Assembly (NCBI GenBank): GCA_910585945.1
Contig: CAJUHZ010000002.1
Span: 62,001 to 126,000, forward strand
Length of the DNA stretch: 64,000 nucleotides
Direction: 5' to 3'
DNA from: an uncultured Bilophila sp.
Lineage (GTDB): Bacteria; Desulfobacterota; Desulfovibrionia; Desulfovibrionales; Desulfovibrionaceae
Shown here: in pieces, positions 26,148 to 35,413 of the stretch
Position numbering within the stretch: position 1 is the stretch's first letter
Layout: the number at the start of each line of letters is the position of its first letter
Translations under genes and position numbers: made by a program
Notes under the pieces: generated by a model
What the model was told of the DNA's origin: nothing
Seen by the model: only the letters and a program-made list of their open reading frames with translations
Database searches by the model: none

Positions 26148-27161
26148 CTATATTGAAATAGATTCAGACTTTGGAAGGATACAATCAACTTCTGGTATTT
26201 GTTTTCGTATGTAATTATGGACATGAAAACCATATTTTTTACATTCTGTTATAAAATAAATCATATTATCTATCATATCTTGGTGAAGAGAATTCATTTC
26301 AAAATCATTTAGAGAAATAAATATATGGATGACTCCGCATGATTTCATTATATTTATAAATGAATCTATTTCTTTTTTATCTGAATTATATTCACAGAAT
26401 AAATATTTTATATATATTGAATCTGGATTGATATCACAATATTTTTTTATATTTTCAACAACATTATAAAAATAATCCTTTCCCTTGATTTTAAGATATG
26501 TTTCTCTGGTTCCAGCGTCAATACTGCACATTATTCCTATACTTTCAGGCGTTGATTTTGGATATATATTACTATGATATGTAGTAAGATTGCTATAAAT
26601 ATTTAGATAGGTTGGCTTTAAAGATACAAGTTTTGAATAGAAAGAATCAAATTCAGGCAAAAGAAAAGGCTCTCCTCCAGTCCAACCAATTGAATTTAAA
26701 GAAGATTCAGGGATTGCATCCAAAAACTCCATGACCTTTTTTCTGACATGCTCTTTATGTTTCGTATCACGAATAAGCAATTTTCTTGTTTCAGGTGACG
26801 ACATGAAGCAATATGAGCAACGTATATTACATGTTTTATCAAAAGAAAGTGAAATAACAGTTGTTATAAAATCTTTTTTCTCGATTTTATTATATTTTTT
26901 TATTCTATAACATTTACGACATATATGACTTGTGTCATTATTGATATTTTTAATAAGTTGTGTTTTACGTTTTATCAAATCTTCATACCCGGTATGATCA
27001 TACAAGGAAATATTCAGTTCTCCGTTATGCGGCATTTCACAACATGGAGTAATAGCATCTATATCAAATACAAACCAGTTCAATATTCTGTCGCAGGCAA
27101 GAACATCAGTAAGCAACGTATGATTGAATTTATTTTTGATAAATTGAGTGAACATATTCAT
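26148..27161 (-). CDS. Radical SAM protein (low-GC island)
   Basis: A 337-residue enzyme with the radical SAM cluster motif CNIRCSYC and the glycine motif GWTGGEPFLLPEF. Two further cysteine groups before it, PCCEMP and CRKCYR, suggest an additional iron-sulfur or zinc site, so it resembles SPASM-type or capsule-associated radical SAM proteins. The substrate is unknown. It is strongly AT-rich and lysine/asparagine-rich, unlike all flanking genes, so it was acquired horizontally. The start at 27161 follows AAAGGAG; its neighbour upstream, the acyltransferase, ends 4 bp away. Confidence 0.8.
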   Translation of the reverse strand: MNMFTQFIKNKFNHTLLTDVLACDRILNWFVFDIDAITPCCEMPHNGELNISLYDHTGYEDLIKRKTQLIKNINNDTSHICRKCYRIKKYNKIEKKDFITTVISLSFDKTCNIRCSYCFMSSPETRKLLIRDTKHKEHVRKKVMEFLDAIPESSLNSIGWTGGEPFLLPEFDSFYSKLVSLKPTYLNIYSNLTTYHSNIYPKSTPESIGIMCSIDAGTRETYLKIKGKDYFYNVVENIKKYCDINPDSIYIKYLFCEYNSDKKEIDSFINIMKSCGVIHIFISLNDFEMNSLHQDMIDNMIYFITECKKYGFHVHNYIRKQIPEVDCILPKSESISI

Positions 27162-27165
27162 TTTT

Positions 27166-28386
27166 CTATTCTCCTTTACATTGAATGTGAAATGATCTGA
27201 TGAATTTTTTCCCCGGTAATTCAATATATTTATAGGTCAGAAATGACAATCCTATTGTCAGGAACAGGGCTATTATACATTTAAATATAAACCAAACTAT
27301 TATATATTTTTGGGGAGCAGCGGGAAAATATATCATGACAAAAGAGATAGTAAATGCTGAAAGCAAGTAAATTGAATAGCTTATAGCTCCAAGCTTTCCC
27401 AAAAGCGTGTTGTCCTGACCAGGATACGGGTATATTTGCCGATATGCGCCAATTGAGCAGAGCACGAGGAAGAAAGGAAAGGCCAATAAAAAATTCATTC
27501 TCATGAAAACCAAAAATTGAAATCCATCATAATATGTAAGAAACAGGATACTGATAAATACTACTAACACTATAATACTATTGTATATTTTGATAGAATT
27601 CTTTTTATTTTGTTTGAATGTCAAAACAAATTGCGCTGCCAGGCAGCCAGCTATAAATTCAAAAATCCGTATATATGGCGATAGATATATAAACCAATAA
27701 TTAAATATATTTCTATTTTCTGGAGTTACAGAGAATATTGTTTCACCTATGGAAACAAGAATATTTTGATGCAAAAAGATCGAATACATAATTATATAGA
27801 TTAATATAAAATAACATATACATATGATTATATGAATATTTCTGGTAATTTTATTAAAAATGAAATATGCAAGGAAAGGATAACAAAAATAAAAGAAAAA
27901 TTCTGTGCTTACAGACCAGCTTATTCCTAAAAGTATTTGACTAAAATGATATAAATTATTATATGTAATAAAAATAAAAGATTGTGTCATTGTAATAAAA
28001 TACAAAATATTTGATGATAAAAATGAATTTTCTGCATAGGCGGAATTTGGGCGAAGGCCAAATCGAAAACAAATCAGACATACTATAATACAAAGTATAT
28101 AAAGTGGATATAAACGCGCAAATCTCAGCTTGATAAATTTAGGATAGTTTTTAAAGAGTGTATTCTTAAAAAATGTATTGTAATTATAATGGATAACAAA
28201 ACCGCTCAAGACAAAGAAAAGCGGCATTCCAATTCCTGCAAGGCGCATGATGCAGGAGATAATGGAGGGAATAGGATCGTATTGATAGCAGAGCCAGTGA
28301 ACCGTGTGGGCGACAAGTACGCAAAAGGCGGCGGCAAAACGCAGCCACGTCAACTCGGGAATTTCGGGTTTAGGCAGATGCGTCAT
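27166..28386 (-). CDS. Acyltransferase 3 family membrane protein (OafA/ExoZ-like), compositionally chimeric
   Basis: A 406-residue polytopic membrane protein of about ten helices that O-acetylates or otherwise acylates surface sugars. The conserved histidine is in LVAHTVHW near residue 27, and the arginine motif is RFARLYPLY. About the first 45-60 codons have host-like GC content, and the rest is very AT-rich with many Ile, Tyr and Phe codons. The boundary falls at about 28.2 kb. This looks like recombination within the gene, replacing its 3' part together with the radical SAM gene. It overlaps the end of the ABC transporter gene by 17 bp. Confidence 0.85.
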   Translation of the reverse strand: MTHLPKPEIPELTWLRFAAAFCVLVAHTVHWLCYQYDPIPSIISCIMRLAGIGMPLFFVLSGFVIHYNYNTFFKNTLFKNYPKFIKLRFARLYPLYILCIIVCLICFRFGLRPNSAYAENSFLSSNILYFITMTQSFIFITYNNLYHFSQILLGISWSVSTEFFFYFCYPFLAYFIFNKITRNIHIIICICYFILIYIIMYSIFLHQNILVSIGETIFSVTPENRNIFNYWFIYLSPYIRIFEFIAGCLAAQFVLTFKQNKKNSIKIYNSIIVLVVFISILFLTYYDGFQFLVFMRMNFLLAFPFFLVLCSIGAYRQIYPYPGQDNTLLGKLGAISYSIYLLSAFTISFVMIYFPAAPQKYIIVWFIFKCIIALFLTIGLSFLTYKYIELPGKKFIRSFHIQCKGE

Positions 28387-30211
28387 TTTTTTGCTCCTTC
28401 ATGGATGTCTTGTACGCCTCAAGCAACTCCCCGGCATTTCCGGAAGTCTTGACCGTTCCATCCCGCAACCAGAAAACGACGTCGCAGCGTTCAAGCGTCG
28501 TCAGGCGGTGAGCGATAAGGACAATGGTGATATCTCCCTTGCAGCGCTGCACGGTTTCCATGATGGCGTTTTCGTTTTTCTGATCGAGAGAACTGGTGGA
28601 TTCGTCCAGAATGAGCAGTTCGGGGCGGCAGTACAGGGCGCGGGCAATGGAAAGGCGCTGGGCCTGGCCGCCGGAGAGGCCGGCCCCATTGGCGGCCACG
28701 CGCATGTCGAGGTCTTCGGGGCGGCGCACGAGATCGAATGCGGCGTCCGTGCAGGCCCGGTACGCGCGGGCGCGATCCGGCGGCCGGCCCCACTCGCTGA
28801 AGGCCACGTTTTCGGCAATGGTTCCTTCCAGAATGTACGGCGTTTGCGACACATAGGCGATTTTGCCGCGAAACGCGGCCAGATCCGCCTCGGTCAGGGG
28901 CTTGCCGTCCACCAGAATGCGCCCCTGCGACGGCGCAAGCAGTCCGCTCAGCAGGGCGGCCACCGTGCTCTTGCCCGTACCGGAAAGCCCCACGAAGCCT
29001 GCCTGCTCGCCCTTGCGAATGCGCAGATTGAGACCCCGGAGGACGAAATCCGTGCCGGCAGGGTAGCGGTACCAGACGTTCTCGAAGCGGATCTCCCGCT
29101 CAAAGACAAAATGCGGATTGGGCGCGGCCGTGGTTTTTTCCGCCGCGGCCAGAGCGATCTTCATCTGTTCGACGGCCGTCTCCGCCTGGGCGCGCACCGT
29201 GCGCGCAGCCAGCAGGGCGCTCAGAGAGCGGTTGACCATGGGCAGAATGCGCCATGCCGTGAGCATCACCATGCCCACCACCGCGGCCATGACTCCCATG
29301 TCCAGCCTGTCGCGCACCGCCAGCACCCATACGGACAGCGGAATGACGGCAATCCCGAGGATTTCCAGAATCCAGGTGGGAATGGTCCCGGCCATGGCCA
29401 GAAACGTGCGGTTGGGCAGTGCCGCCCGGCACACGTCCATGTACTTGCGGAAAAAAATCTCCTGCTGCCGGTAGATGATGACTTCACGAATGCCCTGCGC
29501 CGCATCCTGAAACGCCTTGTGCTCCTGAAGCGTCATTTTTCCGAGCGCTGTCCCGGCCCGATCCACCCTGTTTTTCAGCAGAAGATACAGGCCGACGCAC
29601 AGGGCCGCGATGATCACGATAAGCGCGAGGATGATATCCGGCGTTGTGGAAAGCAGCGTTGCGATCAGCGCCACGGACGTGATCGCGTAGGCATGGACGC
29701 TCAGCATGTAGATCAGCAGCATGCCGAGCTGTTCCTTGCAGTTGATGGCGTCCTGCATCCGCCCGCCGGCCTCTGAAATGTGCCATTCGTACGGGCTGTT
29801 CAGAAAGCAATGCATCATGCTTCCGCCGAAAAAGACGCCGATTTCGGTTCCGACTTTGGCCGTGTGCCAGGTGAGAACCGCGCTGCTGATGTTTTTGGCC
29901 ACAAACAGGATGAACACCGCGAGGGAAACGCCGAACACAAGATCGCCCTGATTCTCCAGCCATGCCGCCGCCGTGGGGAAGGCGCGCAGCACATGGGCGA
30001 GGATGAAGCTCCCCCGGGCGGCTTCCGGGCTGGCGATGCTCATGCCGAGGTAGGCCAGCGATCCGATGGAAGCCACTTCAAAAAAGGCCGCCGTCATCAT
30101 GAGGCCGAAGAGCATGACGACCTGCACGCGCAGACGCCGGGGCAGGAGCGCGTAGCTCACGCGCAGATCCCGGAACAGCGTATCGTATACAGATCGGAAG
30201 AATCGTTTCAT
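28370..30211 (-). CDS. ABC transporter, fused membrane and ATPase domains (flippase, MsbA/PglK-like)
   Basis: A 613-residue half-transporter. Six membrane helices occupy residues about 20-310; the nucleotide-binding domain has Walker A GLSGTGKSTVAALL, signature LSGGQAQRLSIARAL and Walker B LLILDESTSSLD, followed by an H-loop IAHRLTT. It forms a homodimer that probably flips a lipid-linked glycan across the inner membrane. ATG at 30211 lies 5 bp beyond the stop of the preceding glycosyltransferase; the upstream extension to 30298 overlaps that gene and is rejected. Confidence 0.88.
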   Translation of the reverse strand: MKRFFRSVYDTLFRDLRVSYALLPRRLRVQVVMLFGLMMTAAFFEVASIGSLAYLGMSIASPEAARGSFILAHVLRAFPTAAAWLENQGDLVFGVSLAVFILFVAKNISSAVLTWHTAKVGTEIGVFFGGSMMHCFLNSPYEWHISEAGGRMQDAINCKEQLGMLLIYMLSVHAYAITSVALIATLLSTTPDIILALIVIIAALCVGLYLLLKNRVDRAGTALGKMTLQEHKAFQDAAQGIREVIIYRQQEIFFRKYMDVCRAALPNRTFLAMAGTIPTWILEILGIAVIPLSVWVLAVRDRLDMGVMAAVVGMVMLTAWRILPMVNRSLSALLAARTVRAQAETAVEQMKIALAAAEKTTAAPNPHFVFEREIRFENVWYRYPAGTDFVLRGLNLRIRKGEQAGFVGLSGTGKSTVAALLSGLLAPSQGRILVDGKPLTEADLAAFRGKIAYVSQTPYILEGTIAENVAFSEWGRPPDRARAYRACTDAAFDLVRRPEDLDMRVAANGAGLSGGQAQRLSIARALYCRPELLILDESTSSLDQKNENAIMETVQRCKGDITIVLIAHRLTTLERCDVVFWLRDGTVKTSGNAGELLEAYKTSMKEQKNDASA

Positions 30212-30216
30212 GGCCG

Positions 30217-31194
30217 TCAGCGTCCACGTTTCGGGAAGATCCGCCAGTGACGGCGCAACCGCGCGCCCACGCGCCCCCGGAACAGGGGGTTGCGCCACAG
30301 CTGGAACCCGGTCAGGCAGGCGGAGATCGCCAGTTGCAGGCCGCCCTGCCGATCCGGCCCGTGCTTGCGGGCGCGCAGGAGCGCCCAGATTCGATCAAAA
30401 GTTTCCCAGTCCTCGCGGAAAGCCCGGGGAAAGAGTTCGGGCAGGCTCTCCATGCGGGCAAGGGCGTTCCGGCGGAACGTCGCCGCCAGCTCCGGATCGA
30501 GCGACGCCCGGGAGTAACCGCCCGCCGCCTGCCGCACCCCGGCGAGCGGCCGGGCCGCCGTGGCCATGCCGTGCCGGAGCGCCACAACCTGACTGACGAA
30601 CGAATCGGCCAGCGGCCCGAGCGAGGCGTCAAAACCGCCGGCAGCCCGCAGGGCGGGCACGGAAAACGCCGTGGTCATGCCCGCGAACCAGAAACCGTAG
30701 GCGCGCATCAAGGCCGCCGCCGCTTCGGGTGGACACCATGCTTCGTCCGGCAGATCCGGGCCGATCCAGGGGCGAACGATCCAGGGGAGGATGCTTCGGG
30801 GCCGGGTTCCGGCGGCTACCAGATAGTCGGCCGGAGCGGTGCACAGCCCGGCGTGCGGGTAACGCCGGATCAGCGCCGTCAGCCGCTCCACAAGATTGGG
30901 ATAGGCCACATCGTCCATGGCGCTGTACAGAATCCACGGGCTGCTCACGATCTCAAGCCCCTGGTTCAGCACCGCGTGGATGCCCGTATTGCCGGGGTTG
31001 ACCAGCAGGGTGACGTGCGGATTGTCGGCGGCCTGTTCGCGGATCAGGGCAGGGCTGTCGTCCGTGGAGCCATCGTCGATGACCAGCAGTCGCGCGTCCG
31101 GACCAAGCTGCCCCGCAAGAGCCCGCATGGCCTCGGGCACATGGCGGGCGTAATTGCAACTGGTCAGCACAATGGTCAGGAGCGGGCTGTTCAT
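30217..31194 (-). CDS. Family 2 glycosyltransferase
   Basis: A 325-residue enzyme beginning LLTIVLTSCNYARHVPEAM with nucleotide-binding VIDDGSTDDSPALI (about 42-55) and a DD metal motif in YSAMDDVAYPN. It is a cytosolic or membrane-associated sugar transferase. The start overlaps the previous gene's stop (ATGA), and the ABC gene starts just after its stop, so glycosyltransferase and flippase are translationally coupled. Confidence 0.87.
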   Translation of the reverse strand: MNSPLLTIVLTSCNYARHVPEAMRALAGQLGPDARLLVIDDGSTDDSPALIREQAADNPHVTLLVNPGNTGIHAVLNQGLEIVSSPWILYSAMDDVAYPNLVERLTALIRRYPHAGLCTAPADYLVAAGTRPRSILPWIVRPWIGPDLPDEAWCPPEAAAALMRAYGFWFAGMTTAFSVPALRAAGGFDASLGPLADSFVSQVVALRHGMATAARPLAGVRQAAGGYSRASLDPELAATFRRNALARMESLPELFPRAFREDWETFDRIWALLRARKHGPDRQGGLQLAISACLTGFQLWRNPLFRGRVGARLRRHWRIFPKRGR

Positions 31195-31889
31195 GCGCGT
31201 TTTCCGGCGCACAGGGCGATCAGGAAATGGCTCATGGGGGCGTAACCCGTATGCACCACTTCATCGTTCATCGAAAACAGGAACACAAAGTCGAAAAAGG
31301 GGAGAAGCGCGGCCTTCAGGCTGTCCCGGCTTTTCAGGTTGACGTGCCCCTGCCGGCTCAGCGGCGAGGCGTAGGCGTCCGCCGTGATGTTGGGCGTACC
31401 CACGATGCACACGCTCTCCCGCGTGAGACCGGCCGTGAGGTTGCCGAGAAACGCCTCTTCCCGCTCCGGCGGGACATGTTCGATGACATCCATGCAGAAA
31501 GCCGCGTCAAAGACGCCCTCGGGGCGCTCCCGGGTCAGATCCAGACAGGCGAAGGTGAGGCGATCCCCCCATTCGTTGCAGCGGGCGTTCTGATCGATGA
31601 CTTGCGGTTCAATGTCCACGCAGTGCAGGGAGCCTACGGTCTGCAACACAATGGGCGCGCCAAAGGCGTCCCCGCAGCCGGCTTCCAGCACCCGTTGCCG
31701 GCCTTCCAGCATCTTGGCGCAGAACTTGTACCGGGCCAGAGAGAACAGAAGGTGCCGCGGGTCCGCGCGCATGGCGTGGCTGGTGCGCGGCCCTACCGGG
31801 TAGGGCGCGGAGTTTCGGTAGGCGTCGAACATCTCCTGATCGTAGTCCAGCCTTGTACGGTGGTCGCGTTGGTCGCATTGAACAGCCAT
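31191..31889 (-). CDS. SAM-dependent methyltransferase
   Basis: A 232-residue class I methyltransferase: motif I VLEAGCGDAFGAPIVL, acidic strand HCVDIEPQVID and FDAAFCMDVIEHVPPE as the post-motif region seen in Methyltransf_11/UbiG-like enzymes. AGGAG lies five bases upstream of ATG at 31889; the frame remains open far upstream to 32516 over the transketolase gene, but that part is a shadow. It probably modifies a sugar or lipid carrier within the cluster. Confidence 0.82.
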   Translation of the reverse strand: MAVQCDQRDHRTRLDYDQEMFDAYRNSAPYPVGPRTSHAMRADPRHLLFSLARYKFCAKMLEGRQRVLEAGCGDAFGAPIVLQTVGSLHCVDIEPQVIDQNARCNEWGDRLTFACLDLTRERPEGVFDAAFCMDVIEHVPPEREEAFLGNLTAGLTRESVCIVGTPNITADAYASPLSRQGHVNLKSRDSLKAALLPFFDFVFLFSMNDEVVHTGYAPMSHFLIALCAGKRA

Positions 31890-31981
31890 TTTGTCTCCTG
31901 TCCGGGCCGAATGCTTCACCGGATCGTTTTCGGGGCGCTGCCCCGTACCCCGTCGGGGGAAATGATTTCCCCCGAACCTCC

Positions 31982-32911
31982 TCATGCTCCCTGACGCAGC
32001 GCGGCGACGCTCGCGGCAATCGCCTCCGGCGTGATGCCCCACAGGGCCAGGTGCTCGTTCTGACTTCCGTAATGGCAGGCAAAGGCGTCGCCAAAGCCGA
32101 TCCGTCGGAAGCGCGGGAAGCGCGGCAGATCCGCCTCGGCCAGGGTTTCCGCCACAGCCGATCCCAGGCCGCCGGCGATTCCGTGTTCCTCCACCGTGAG
32201 CACGACCGGCACGTCGCGCACATGCGCAAGCAGCGCCTCCCTGTCCAGCGGCTTGACGGTGTGGAAGTGCAGCACGCTCACCCCCACGCCGTCCCGGCGC
32301 AGCAAATCGGCCGCGCCCAGGCAGGCTTGCAGCCCGATGCCGGTGGTGAGGAGCAGGGCGTCCCGGCCGCCCTCGAAAGGCACGGCCTTTCCCAGGGCCA
32401 CAGGCGCGTCCGCCCGGCTGACGACAGGATCCCCGCCCTTGGCGAGTCGGATGTACACAGGGCCGTCCCAGTCCAGAGTCAGGGGCATGAGGCGCGCCAT
32501 TTCTTCGGCGTCGCACGGAGCGACGACGGCCATGTTCGGAATCAGCCGCAGCAGCCCCATGTCTTCGGTGGTCACATGCGTGGGGCCGAGCGGGGCGTAG
32601 ACAAGGCCGCCGCCGCTTCCGATCAGCCGGACTTTCGCCCGGTACAGGGCCAGATCAAGCATGAGCTGCTCGTAACAGCGCCGGGTGAGGAAGGTGGCCA
32701 GGGTGTTGACGTAGACAATTTTGCCTTCCAGAGCCAAACCGCCGGCCATGCCGATCACATGCTGTTCGCTCACGCCCTCGCGGAACAGCCGGTCCGGCAT
32801 GTCCGCGCGAAAGTCGTCCATGACTCCGGCCCCGAGATCCGAGCCGATGAAACACACGCGGGGATCGCGCCGCGCCATTTCCGTCACGGCGCGCAGTGCC
32901 GTTTTTCTCAT
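31982..32911 (-). CDS. Transketolase, C-terminal subunit (pyrimidine-binding and C-terminal domains)
   Basis: A 309-residue protein comprising the pyrimidine (PYR) and C-terminal domains of transketolase: CFIGSDLGAGV, FREGVSEQHVIGMAGGLAL (with the catalytic glutamate) and the GLGSAVAETLAE region. It pairs with the N-terminal subunit encoded just upstream, with which it overlaps by 4 bp, to form a split thiamine-diphosphate enzyme. In glycan clusters such split transketolases presumably provide a specific ketose phosphate, for example sedoheptulose 7-phosphate. An R5-type hairpin repeat lies between it and the next gene. Confidence 0.88.
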   Translation of the reverse strand: MRKTALRAVTEMARRDPRVCFIGSDLGAGVMDDFRADMPDRLFREGVSEQHVIGMAGGLALEGKIVYVNTLATFLTRRCYEQLMLDLALYRAKVRLIGSGGGLVYAPLGPTHVTTEDMGLLRLIPNMAVVAPCDAEEMARLMPLTLDWDGPVYIRLAKGGDPVVSRADAPVALGKAVPFEGGRDALLLTTGIGLQACLGAADLLRRDGVGVSVLHFHTVKPLDREALLAHVRDVPVVLTVEEHGIAGGLGSAVAETLAEADLPRFPRFRRIGFGDAFACHYGSQNEHLALWGITPEAIAASVAALRQGA

Positions 32912-33753
32912 GACGCCGCTCCTTCCAGGGCTTCCAGCAGGGAGAGGTAGTCTTCCCCGCCCAGTTTGGTCTTGTGGTGCCAGGCCGGGTTGTTTTCCAG
33001 CAGCGGGATGCCGCGCCCCTTCACCGTATGCAGGATGACGACGGAAGGTTTGCCCGGCTCCACAGGCAGTGCCCTCAGCGTCGTTTCAAGAGCGTCGGGA
33101 TCGTGCCCGTCCACTTCGGCCACGCCCGCGCCGAACGCGCGCCATTTGTCCGCATAGGGCGCGAGGGGCAGAATATCCGCCACCCTGCCCCAGGATTGCA
33201 GCTTGTTGTGATCGATGAGCAGCGTGAAGCGATCCAGCCGGTGCTTGGCGGCGGAGAGCATGGCCTCCCACACCGCCCCCTCGTCGCTTTCTCCGTCCCC
33301 GCAGATCACGAAGACGCGCGAGGGCCGCCCGTCCAGAGCCGCGGCCAGAGCCATGCCCACGCCGAGCGACGGCCCGTGCCCCAGGCTCCCGGTGCTTGCT
33401 TCGACGCCGGGGGTGTGCCCGCGCTCGGGGTGGCCGCCCAGGTGGGAGTCAAACGCGCAGAAGGCGTCCAGATCTTCGGCGGGAAAATAGCCCTTGTCCG
33501 CAAGGATGGCGTACAGGGCCAGACAGCCGTGCCCCTTGGACAGGATCAGGCGATCCCTTTCCGGCCACAGCGGACGCGCCGGATCATGGCTGAGAACCGA
33601 GTCGTACAGCACCTGCAGGACTTCGGTCAGGGAAAACGCCGAGGGAAGATGCCCCCGGCCGGCCTTGTACATGGCGTCCAGCATACGACGCCGCAGGGCG
33701 ACGCCGCGCGGCCGCAACGGCGTGACAGGCTGATTCCAGGCAGTGGACGACAT
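32908..33753 (-). CDS. Transketolase, N-terminal subunit (ThDP pyrophosphate-binding domain)
   Basis: A 281-residue protein with the ThDP signature GDGESDEGAVWEAMLSAAKH followed by the NKLQSWG metal-binding region, and histidines in KAGRGHLPSAFS and SKGHGCLALY that match transketolase active-site positions. Start at 33753 (MSSTAWNQP) is preferred although its Shine-Dalgarno is weak, because it follows the preceding stop codon by 2 bp and the longer frame would overlap that gene. It is coupled to the C-terminal subunit by a 4-bp overlap. Confidence 0.88.
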   Translation of the reverse strand: MSSTAWNQPVTPLRPRGVALRRRMLDAMYKAGRGHLPSAFSLTEVLQVLYDSVLSHDPARPLWPERDRLILSKGHGCLALYAILADKGYFPAEDLDAFCAFDSHLGGHPERGHTPGVEASTGSLGHGPSLGVGMALAAALDGRPSRVFVICGDGESDEGAVWEAMLSAAKHRLDRFTLLIDHNKLQSWGRVADILPLAPYADKWRAFGAGVAEVDGHDPDALETTLRALPVEPGKPSVVILHTVKGRGIPLLENNPAWHHKTKLGGEDYLSLLEALEGAAS

Positions 33754-33755
33754 GT

Positions 33756-35408
33756 TCACATCCCCAGGTTGACGGTGCGCAAGAGACAACGGGCCGTTTC
33801 CAACTGTGTTTCCGGCGAGGGCGCGGCAGAGGGAGCGGATGGATCGCCGGAACGCCGCGCCCCGGCGTGCTCCGGCAGAAACACGTTCAACACAATGCAA
33901 ATCCATCTGACGGCGAACAGCGGCAGCAGCGCGGGCAGGCGGGCAGGCGCGTCGCTTTCGGCAAACAGCCCCATGACGCGCGCGGCAAAACGCTCCTTTT
34001 GCTCCCGCGTCAGACGCATGGCCGGATGGAGCAGAAAATCCGCCGTAAGCTTGACTGGATCGTCCCAGCCGAAATACTCGAAGTCCACAAAGGCCAGACT
34101 TCCGTCAGGCCGGCGAATCGCGTTGTGCGCGCCGAAATCGGACGGGCTCAGCACCCGTTCCGCAGGTTCCAGCGCCTGATCCGGCGGCCGCCCGAGCCGC
34201 GCGTACGCCTCGCTCGCGGCGCGGAGCCGTTCCTCCCAGGCCGGGGCGACCTTGTTGCGCACAAGGTCCAGCATGGTCCGCGCCGCTTCCGTGTCCGGAT
34301 CGCGCGCGAGCAGGCGGGAGAGCCGGTTTTCCACCTGCCTTTTCACATCCGCCAGGCACAGGCACGCCTCTGTCGCCAGAGGCAGGCGGGCCGCGTCAGG
34401 GATCGCGTCAGGGGCCGCGCCGATCCGGCGCAGGCGCTCGATCAGATCGGCAAAGGGGTCCACGGCTTCCGGCGCGTCCCCGAGCGGGGCCGCCGGCTCT
34501 CCCGCAATCCAGGAATAGACCGCCAGACGACGTTCGGGAAAAAGAGCGAGCGTCTCGGGCACGCACGTCAGCCCGTGCCGGCGCAGCAGGGCAAAGGCGG
34601 CGCTTTCCGCTCCCAGTCTGTCGCGCCCGTCGTCCGGGTAGCGCTTGACCGCCACAGGCGGGGCCGCTGCCGGCACGGCTTTCCACACCCGGCTGTTCCG
34701 CCCCCCGGCCACTCGCTCAAGCCGGCGCGCCGCGCTCCCTGTCGCGCGGGTCACGGCCGCGTCCGCTTCGGGATCCCAGGCGGCCGCCTCGGCCCAGGAA
34801 CGGAAGATCAGGGCGGAGCAGTCCCGGACGTCCGGAACGCTGTCCGGCGCGTCGCCCGGCCGACCGGAAGAAGCCTCCTCCGGCGCGAAAAGAATCTTTC
34901 TGACCCCGGCGGGGAAGCCCGGTTCGTTCAGGACTTCGGGGAGATCGTCGATAAAGACGTCGCACCCGAGCCGCGCGATCCGTTCCAGTTTTTCCCGCCG
35001 GCTCGGGCAGAAAAACAGATCCTGTTCCGCCAGCAGGCCCTCGCGCATCAGGGCGCTTTCAGCGAGAAAGGCGCGGGCCGCCGCGTGGAGGTCATATCCG
35101 GCAGAGGATCGGCGCGTTTTGTGGCTGATGACGAAAATCTCGCGCCCCTGCTCGCGCCACAGGCGAAAGGCGTCGACAACCCCCGGAAAGAGCGCGGCGC
35201 TTGCGAGGCGCGGGCCGTAGGCCTCGGCCTGCAACGCCTGCCACTTTTCGTCGCCGTCGGGCAGCAGGCGCACCGCGCGCCGCACCGCGTCCTTGCGGAC
35301 GGGGCGGGCGGGGCGGGCGGGCGCTATCCAGCCGCGCTCCAGCGCCAGGGCGTGGAACAGCGCGTCGTAGCAAATGATGGTGTTGTCGAGATCGACGCCG
35401 ATACGCAT
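33756..35408 (-). CDS. Fusion of HAD-type phosphatase and aminoglycoside/choline-kinase-like domain
   Basis: A 550-residue two-domain protein. Residues 1-190 are HAD-like: the nucleophile motif is DLDNT at 6-10, then a cap segment, VISHKTRR as the serine/threonine motif II region and a late VFIDDLPEVL acidic motif. Residues about 225-520 resemble phosphotransferases of the APH/choline-kinase fold, with SPSDFGAHNAI in place of the usual HxDxxxxN loop and VDFEYFGWDDP as the metal-binding aspartate motif. It could remove one phosphate and add another to a sugar. The replacement of the usual histidine by serine in the kinase loop makes activity uncertain. It begins 5 bp after the radical SAM gene. 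Confidence 0.75.
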   Translation of the reverse strand: MRIGVDLDNTIICYDALFHALALERGWIAPARPARPVRKDAVRRAVRLLPDGDEKWQALQAEAYGPRLASAALFPGVVDAFRLWREQGREIFVISHKTRRSSAGYDLHAAARAFLAESALMREGLLAEQDLFFCPSRREKLERIARLGCDVFIDDLPEVLNEPGFPAGVRKILFAPEEASSGRPGDAPDSVPDVRDCSALIFRSWAEAAAWDPEADAAVTRATGSAARRLERVAGGRNSRVWKAVPAAAPPVAVKRYPDDGRDRLGAESAAFALLRRHGLTCVPETLALFPERRLAVYSWIAGEPAAPLGDAPEAVDPFADLIERLRRIGAAPDAIPDAARLPLATEACLCLADVKRQVENRLSRLLARDPDTEAARTMLDLVRNKVAPAWEERLRAASEAYARLGRPPDQALEPAERVLSPSDFGAHNAIRRPDGSLAFVDFEYFGWDDPVKLTADFLLHPAMRLTREQKERFAARVMGLFAESDAPARLPALLPLFAVRWICIVLNVFLPEHAGARRSGDPSAPSAAPSPETQLETARCLLRTVNLGM

Positions 35409-35413
35409 GGCGA

